DNA of 10,167 nucleotides, from NCBI GenBank assembly GCA_946541435.1, contig CAMNJK010000039.1, positions 1 through 10,167 of the forward strand, given 5' to 3'. Under the pieces are notes generated by a model that saw only the letters and a program-made list of their open reading frames with translations, did not search any database and was not told where the DNA came from. Below, piece by piece: positions 6,211 through 10,167 of this stretch. This stretch comes from an uncultured Bacillota bacterium. Lineage in GTDB: Bacteria; Bacillota; Clostridia; Peptostreptococcales; Anaerovoracaceae. The position numbers were made by a program, and so were the translations under genes. The first letter of the stretch is position 1. Every line of letters starts with the position of its first letter.

Positions 6211-6951
6211 ATGAACAGAACAGAAATCAGAAGTGAAGAGATCAGAACGGTGGGGATCATCGGGGCCATGGCGCCGGAGATGGAGGCCATCAAGGCCATG
6301 GTGCATCAGCCAAAGATCACGGAGATCAGCGGGATCCAGTTTGTACAGGGGATCATTCACGGCGTCGGTGTGGTGGCGGCGACCTGCGGCATCGGCAAGA
6401 TCCATGCGGCCATCTGCGCCCAGACCATGATCCTGGAGTTTCATCCGGACCTGATCATCAATGTCGGTGTGGCGGGATCCCTGACGCCGGATCTGAACAT
6501 CGGCGACATCGCCATCGCGGACCGGGTGGTCCAGCATGACATGGATGCTTCCCCCATCGGATTTCCCCAGGGCTTCCTTCCTGGGCTCGATGAGGTCTAC
6601 CTGCCATGCAACAGCGAAGTGGTGCGGCGGATGGAGAACTGCGCCGAGAAACTGGGCTATCATTACAGGACCGGGGTCATTGCCACGGGCGATGTCTTCA
6701 TGACCGATTCAGGGCGAAAAAAACACGTAGCGGACACCTTCAATGCCATCTCCTGTGAAATGGAGGGAGGCAGCATCGGACAGGTCTGCTGCGTGAATGG
6801 GACAGATTTCTGTATCCTGCGCGCCATCTCCGACAATGGAGACGAAGATGCGCACAGGGATTATACCATGTCCCTGGAGATGGCCGCGGACCGGGCCACC
6901 CAGGTCATGGATCGTTTTCTGGCGGGACTGCCCGCCTGGCGGAGCTTATAG
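6211..6951 (+). CDS. mtnN: 5'-methylthioadenosine/S-adenosylhomocysteine nucleosidase
   Basis: 246 residues from ATG 6211. Cleaves adenine from methylthioadenosine and S-adenosylhomocysteine, recycling by-products of SAM use (polyamine synthesis, methylation). Family signatures in order: VGIIGAMAPEMEAIK (14-28) with the catalytic Glu at 23, the GIGKIHAA ribose/adenine-binding loop, NVGVAGSL, GDIAIADRVVQHDMDA, SCEMEGGSIGQVC with substrate-binding Glu185, and RAISDNGDE with catalytic Asp208. The usual EMEGAA reads EMEGGS. Start: the promoter just upstream excludes earlier in-frame starts; the ribosome site is weak (a GCGGGGG run 7-13 bases upstream), and a 13-residue N-terminal extension precedes the core. 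Its TAG overlaps the opposing peptidase stop by sharing 6946-6951, with no terminator between. No luxS or methionine-cycle gene is adjacent. Confidence 0.93.
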   Translation: MNRTEIRSEEIRTVGIIGAMAPEMEAIKAMVHQPKITEISGIQFVQGIIHGVGVVAATCGIGKIHAAICAQTMILEFHPDLIINVGVAGSLTPDLNIGDIAIADRVVQHDMDASPIGFPQGFLPGLDEVYLPCNSEVVRRMENCAEKLGYHYRTGVIATGDVFMTDSGRKKHVADTFNAISCEMEGGSIGQVCCVNGTDFCILRAISDNGDEDAHRDYTMSLEMAADRATQVMDRFLAGLPAWRSL

Positions 6952-8421
6952 CCCGTAGATATTCGTCATGTTCTCCAGGAACACCTTGTAGGCGCGGACG
7001 CCCTCATAGACATCGGCCTTGCTGGAGACCTCCATGGGCGCGTGCATGCACAGGACCGCCAGGCCGCAGTCGATGACCTCCATGCCGTAGTTGGCCATGA
7101 TGTAGGCGATGGTGCCGCCGCCGCCCACGTCCACCTTGCCCAGTTCCGCCGTCTGGAACTGCACCTGGTTTTCGTCCAGGATCCGGCGGATGGCCGCCAT
7201 GAATTCCGGATTGGCGTCATTGGAACCGCTCTTGCCCCGGGCGCCGGTGAACTTGTTGAAGACCACGCCCTTGTTCAGGTAGGCGGCATTCTTCGGCTCG
7301 AAAACATCGGCGTACATGGGATCCAGACCCGCGCTGACGTCTGAGGAGAGCATGGAGGAATTCTGCAGGGTCCGGCGGAGGGAAAGGGCGGAAGGATATC
7401 CCATCAGCGCCAGAAGCTCTGCCGTCATGTTCTCAAAGAATCTGGACTGCATGCCGCTGGCTCCCTGGCTGCCCACTTCTTCCTTGTCCACCAGGAGGCA
7501 GCAGGCGGTCCGCTTCGGTGTGTTGATGTCCAGCATGGCCATCAGCGAGGTGAAGGCGCAGATGCGGTCGTCCTGTCCGTAGGAAAGGATCATGCTGCGG
7601 TCGAAGCCCAGCTCCCTGGCCTTGCCCGCGGGGACGATCTCCAGTTCCGCGGAAAGGAAATCTTCTTCTTCGATATCATAAGTTTCCTTCAGCAGGCGGA
7701 GGATGTTGGCCTTGACCGGGGTCTTGGCCAGCTTTTTCTCTTCGTCGGTCAGCTTCTTGTCCTCGGCGTCCGCATTCCCGTCGGCATCGGATTTTTCGTC
7801 GTCATCCTTCTTCTGCGGGATGGAACCCACCAGCAGATCCAGGCCTTCGCCTTCGATGACAGTGCTGCCGGTCTTTGTCATCTGCTTGCCGGCCAGGTGG
7901 ATCAGCAGGTCCGTGATGGCGAAAACAGGCTCGTCCTCGTTCTCTCCGATGACGATATCAACCTTGGTGCCGTCTTTTTTGATGACCACGCCGTGGATGG
8001 CCAGGGGAATGGTGACCCACTGGTATTTCTTGATGCCCCCGTAATAGTGGGTGTCCAGATAAGCGTATCCCGTATTCTCATACAGAGGGTTCTGCTTCAC
8101 GTCGATGCGGGGGGAGTCGATGTGGGCGCCCAGAATGTTCATGCCGTTTTCGATGGGCTCCTGGCCGATGTGATACAGGACCAGGCACTTGCCGTTGTAG
8201 TCCGCGTAGACCTTGTCGCCGGTCTTGAGCGAAACGCCTTCCTTCACGCATTCCTTCAGGGACCGGTAGCCCGCGGCCCTGGCCATCTCCACCGAAAGCC
8301 GCACACATTCCCGTTCTGTTTTGCCCTGGTCCAGGCACTGGCGGTAACGGGCGCCGACCTGTTCCATTTCCTGCAGCTGTTCGTCTGTATAAAGCTCCCA
8401 AAGGGTCTTGTCTCTTGCCAT
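6946..8421 (-). CDS. M18 family zinc aminopeptidase
   Basis: 491 residues; cytosolic metallo-aminopeptidase of the M18 family (aminopeptidase I / aspartyl aminopeptidase group), trimming N-terminal residues from peptides. ATG at 8421 is preceded 6 bases away by AAGGAG. Metal-site landmarks: His100 in GAHIDSPR, Asp285 in GQDDRICAF, Glu314-Glu315 in DKEEVGSQGA, Asp361 in SSDVSAGLDP, and His460 in CMHAPMEV. VDVGGGGTIAY (430-440) is also typical. Between about 204 and 232 there is a low-complexity acidic-lysine insert (KKDDDEKSDADGNADAEDKK), probably a surface loop. Transcribed toward mtnN; the two stop codons overlap. It has its own extended -10 promoter and a leader hairpin. Clostridial annotations often give this family a general aminopeptidase name, so I give no symbol. 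Confidence 0.95.
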   Translation of the reverse strand: MARDKTLWELYTDEQLQEMEQVGARYRQCLDQGKTERECVRLSVEMARAAGYRSLKECVKEGVSLKTGDKVYADYNGKCLVLYHIGQEPIENGMNILGAHIDSPRIDVKQNPLYENTGYAYLDTHYYGGIKKYQWVTIPLAIHGVVIKKDGTKVDIVIGENEDEPVFAITDLLIHLAGKQMTKTGSTVIEGEGLDLLVGSIPQKKDDDEKSDADGNADAEDKKLTDEEKKLAKTPVKANILRLLKETYDIEEEDFLSAELEIVPAGKARELGFDRSMILSYGQDDRICAFTSLMAMLDINTPKRTACCLLVDKEEVGSQGASGMQSRFFENMTAELLALMGYPSALSLRRTLQNSSMLSSDVSAGLDPMYADVFEPKNAAYLNKGVVFNKFTGARGKSGSNDANPEFMAAIRRILDENQVQFQTAELGKVDVGGGGTIAYIMANYGMEVIDCGLAVLCMHAPMEVSSKADVYEGVRAYKVFLENMTNIYGL

Positions 8422-8451
8422 GATATGCTCCTTGTGTTTATTGATTTCTGC

Positions 8452-8472
8452 GCAGTCCTTCCGGCGGACTGC
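8452..8472 (-). other. Leader hairpin upstream of the M18 peptidase
   Basis: Perfect 7-bp inverted repeat GCAGTCC / GGACTGC with a 7-base loop, inside the predicted 67-base leader and about 20 bases before the ribosome site. No T-run follows, so it is not a terminator. It may stabilise the 5' end or do nothing. Confidence 0.5.
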
Positions 8473-8494
8473 CCGGATGTAACGTACAGAAGAT

Positions 8495-8503
8495 ATTATA
8501 GCA
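8495..8503 (-). promoter_or_regulatory. Extended -10 promoter of the M18 peptidase
   Basis: On the minus strand the string TGCTATAAT gives a consensus TATAAT (8495-8500) with the TGn extension (8501-8503). There is no recognisable -35 at 17 bases (CACCGC), as is tolerated with extended -10 promoters. Predicted start near 8488. Confidence 0.55.
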
Positions 8504-8568
8504 CAGAAATAACCGCAGCGGTGATGCCGGGTGACGCCTTGCAGCCGCAGGCCTGACATATGGCCGCC

Positions 8569-9027
8569 TTATGCGCGGAAGATGAGCTTCTTCTGGACCA
8601 GGTAATTGATAAAGAACAGGATGACCTCCACGCAGAACTTGGCCGCGGGGGCGGGCACCGGGAAACGCGCCGTCAGAAAGGTGACAGCAAGGCCGGAAAC
8701 GGTGGCGGCGGCAATGACCAGCAGCAGATACTGGATCAGCTGGCGCAGATAGTTCCCGGAGCTGCGGAAGACGCCGTTCCGGTTGAGCAGGAAATTGACA
8801 ATGCAGGAACATGCTCTGGCAATGTAGGTGGAGAGCATGATGCTGAGCCCCGCGTGCAGCAGGAGAATGAAGAGTCCGTAGTCCACCACAAAGGAGATCC
8901 CCGCGGACATGCCGTATTTCAGCAGCGTGGTGAGGCGGGGCAGGGCGCTGTCTGCGCCGGCGGTCTGCCGTGCGTCCCCGCAGCCTTCCGGCCTGCCTTT
9001 GCTTTTTTCTTCTGATTGGCTGGACAT
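8569..9027 (-). CDS. GtrA-like small membrane protein
   Basis: 152 residues with a polar N-terminus (1-32) and four predicted membrane helices (about 37-58, 61-83, 98-118, 127-145), the GtrA family layout. Family-like features are KYGMSAGISFVVDYGLF at helix 1, FLLNRNGVFR after helix 2 (commonly FLLNRxWVF), and a C-terminal YLVQKKLIFRA. GtrA-type proteins are thought to help move or flip undecaprenyl-linked sugars for decoration of surface polymers, usually beside a glycosyltransferase; none is seen here, so the substrate is unknown. GGAGGAG lies 6 bases upstream of the ATG at 9027. The gap to the M18 gene (147 bases) holds the M18 promoter and only a weak ACCG-CTG-CGGT hairpin (8512-8522), so read-through from this gene into the peptidase is possible. 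Confidence 0.85.
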   Translation of the reverse strand: MSSQSEEKSKGRPEGCGDARQTAGADSALPRLTTLLKYGMSAGISFVVDYGLFILLLHAGLSIMLSTYIARACSCIVNFLLNRNGVFRSSGNYLRQLIQYLLLVIAAATVSGLAVTFLTARFPVPAPAAKFCVEVILFFINYLVQKKLIFRA

Positions 9028-9046
9028 GTTGTTCTCCTCCGCCTCT

Positions 9047-9075
9047 ATCCTACACCCGCCCGCAATTATTGTCGA
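9047..9075 (-). promoter_or_regulatory. Candidate promoter of the GtrA-like gene
   Basis: On the minus strand TCGACA (9070-9075) and TAGGAT (9047-9052) are 17 bases apart. The predicted start near 9040 would fall at the ribosome site, giving a very short leader of about 13 bases, so this is tentative. Confidence 0.3.
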
Positions 9076-9091
9076 TTGGGTTGCGCTATTT

Positions 9092-9122
9092 TTGCATCCG
9101 GATGTCATATTTATGATACAAT
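9092..9122 (+). promoter_or_regulatory. Candidate promoter and palindrome before the membrane-protein gene
   Basis: TTGCAT (9092-9097) and TACAAT (9117-9122) are separated by 19 bases, longer than ideal. The spacer overlaps a perfect 10-bp palindrome CATCCGGATG (9095-9104); half of it recurs as GCATCCGG at 9129-9136. It could be a regulator site serving the divergent pair, but no regulator is encoded nearby. Confidence 0.35.
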
Positions 9123-9194
9123 GAATCTGCATCCGGCAAAGCGGAGAAGGGGCGGCGGGGATCCCTCTCCGGACCGGTGAAAGGCAGAGAAGAG

Positions 9195-10019
9195 ATGCGT
9201 ATGGGCCAGAAGAAAAAAAGCAAGCTGACATCCGTCAGCGTATGGCATATTGTCCGGCTTTGCTACCGGTCGATCCTTTTTATCGTGTGCGCGATCGTCT
9301 ACATCGACTGGCGGGTGAACATCATCAGCAGGATGGATCTGCCCGTGGAGTTTCTGGCGGACCTGATCCATTCCCACACGGCCCGGACCCTGGTTCTGGA
9401 CCTGGTCTGGATCGTCTATATGGTGGAGATGCTCCTGCGGTTCTTCCCCTCGAAACTGGAAAGCCCCGGTTCCCAGAAGCAGTTCCTCCGCAATTACATC
9501 AAATCCGGGAAAACCGACATCAAGATCCCGGACAACAACGGTACGATGCTGAGCGCCCTTCTGTGGGTCAGCTTCAACGCCATCTTCGGCGCGTTCTATC
9601 TGGCGGGGATTCTGGATGACGGCATCATGATCATCCTGAGCTGCGCCTTCGCGGTCTGTGACATGATCTGCATCCTGTTCTTCTGTCCTTTCCAGTCCTG
9701 GATCCTCAAAAACAAGTGCTGCGGATCCTGCCGGATCTACAACTGGGACTACGCCATGATGTTCACGCCCCTGTTTTTCGTCCGTTCGATCTACACCTGG
9801 AGCCTGCTCTTCATGTCGCTGGCCCTGCTCTTCCGCTGGGAGATCACCTTCTACCGCCACCCGGAGCGTTTTTCGGAAGAGACCAATCTGTACCTGAAAT
9901 GTGAGAACTGCACAGAAAAACTGTGCGCCCATAAAAAACAGCTGCACAGGCTGTGGAAGGACATCTCCGTATTTACCCGGGAGCGGGTGAAACGGCTCCA
10001 AAAGGAGGAAGAAGCATGA
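9195..10019 (+). CDS. Unrecognised five-helix membrane protein with two cysteine clusters
   Basis: 274 residues. I do not recognise the family. Predicted helices at about 25-40, 64-84, 118-138, 143-165 and 188-215; the N-terminus is strongly basic (GQKKKSK) and the C-terminus highly charged. Two cysteine groups stand out: CCGSC (175-179), just before helix 5, and a tail motif C236-x2-C239-x4-C244-x-H246 ([12 protein letters not shown]), which resembles a metal-binding knuckle. Other memorable segments are [27 protein letters not shown] and [16 protein letters not shown] 9195 is chosen because AAAGG (9180-9184) aligns at ideal distance; GTG 9177 and ATG 9201 are in frame alternatives with poorer sites. 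Its TGA overlaps the ATG of mnmA, so the two genes are translationally coupled. Function unknown; metal binding is inference. Confidence 0.85.
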   Translation: MRMGQKKKSKLTSVSVWHIVRLCYRSILFIVCAIVYIDWRVNIISRMDLPVEFLADLIHSHTARTLVLDLVWIVYMVEMLLRFFPSKLESPGSQKQFLRNYIKSGKTDIKIPDNNGTMLSALLWVSFNAIFGAFYLAGILDDGIMIILSCAFAVCDMICILFFCPFQSWILKNKCCGSCRIYNWDYAMMFTPLFFVRSIYTWSLLFMSLALLFRWEITFYRHPERFSEETNLYLKCENCTEKLCAHKKQLHRLWKDISVFTRERVKRLQKEEEA

Positions 10020-10167
10020 GAGCGCTGATCGCCATGAGCGGGGGAGTGGATTCCTCTGTTGCCGCCAGGCTGATGCAGGACGCCGGGTACGAATGCGTGG
10101 GCTGCACCATGCAGCTGTTTGACACCGCGCCGGCGGATGCGGAGGCCAATGCAAAGGCTGGGGATGC
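10016..10167 (+). CDS. mnmA: tRNA-specific 2-thiouridylase MnmA (5' part)
   Basis: First 50 codons; the rest lies beyond the right edge. MnmA activates U34 of Lys, Glu and Gln tRNAs with ATP and inserts sulfur to give 2-thiouridine. The N-terminal PP-loop SGGVDSS (8-14) is intact, followed by [22 protein letters not shown], where the MQLFD stretch matches the usual M-x-L/N-x-D segment of the family and argues against other PP-loop ATPases such as QueC or ThiI. AAAGGAGG at 10001-10008 lies 7 bases before the ATG. The ATGA overlap with the upstream membrane-protein gene implies one transcript and coupled translation. Confidence 0.9.
   Translation, partial: MRALIAMSGGVDSSVAARLMQDAGYECVGCTMQLFDTAPADAEANAKAGD

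Noticed and set aside
7897..8556. 219-residue plus-strand frame opposite the M18 gene start
   Set aside because: Antisense to conserved M18 sequence and across its promoter; no motifs.
9111..10154. 347-residue minus-strand frame opposite the membrane protein and mnmA
   Set aside because: It would cover the mnmA start and its ribosome site; the protein is low-complexity, H/Q/D/V-rich, as expected of an antisense shadow.

Overview
The window looks like ordinary chromosome from a GC-rich low-branching Firmicute (class Clostridia; a Lachnospiraceae-like genome is my best guess). The basis is strong Shine-Dalgarno sites of the AAGGAGG type, sigma-A-type promoters (TTGAAA-N17-TAAAAT twice), a long-form hibernation factor, a cdaA-cdaR pair, a LemA/DUF2207 pair and an M18 peptidase. 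Species cannot be set from this stretch. I see no phage, insertion sequence, CRISPR array, tRNA or rRNA.

Layout. (1) 1-97: possible start of a minus-strand gene running off the left edge. (2) 156-842: hpf as a single-gene unit with its own promoter and a near-perfect GNRA-loop terminator. (3) 888-4930: a plus-strand run of cdaA (c-di-AMP synthase), a short cdaR-like single-YbbR protein, lemA and a DUF2207 membrane protein, with overlapping or closely spaced genes, closed by a terminator. (4) 4991-6076: minus-strand ROK-family sugar kinase. (5) 6142-6951: plus-strand MTA/SAH nucleosidase, divergent from the kinase and with its own promoter. (6) 6946-8500: minus-strand M18 aminopeptidase, whose stop overlaps the nucleosidase stop tail to tail. 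(7) 8569-9027: minus-strand GtrA-like small membrane protein. (8) 9195-10167: plus-strand unrecognised five-helix membrane protein with two cysteine clusters, overlapping the start of mnmA (tRNA 2-thiouridylase), which runs off the right edge.

How the genes fit together. Most are housekeeping: ribosome hibernation, c-di-AMP second messenger and envelope homeostasis, SAM by-product salvage, peptide turnover, sugar phosphorylation and tRNA wobble-base thiolation. The least explained elements are the Cys-cluster membrane protein coupled to mnmA, the very short CdaR without an adjacent glmM, the placement of the LemA-DUF2207 pair directly behind the c-di-AMP module, and the ROK kinase lacking the usual zinc cysteines. 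I do not see a clear undescribed multi-gene system; these are leads rather than a discovery.
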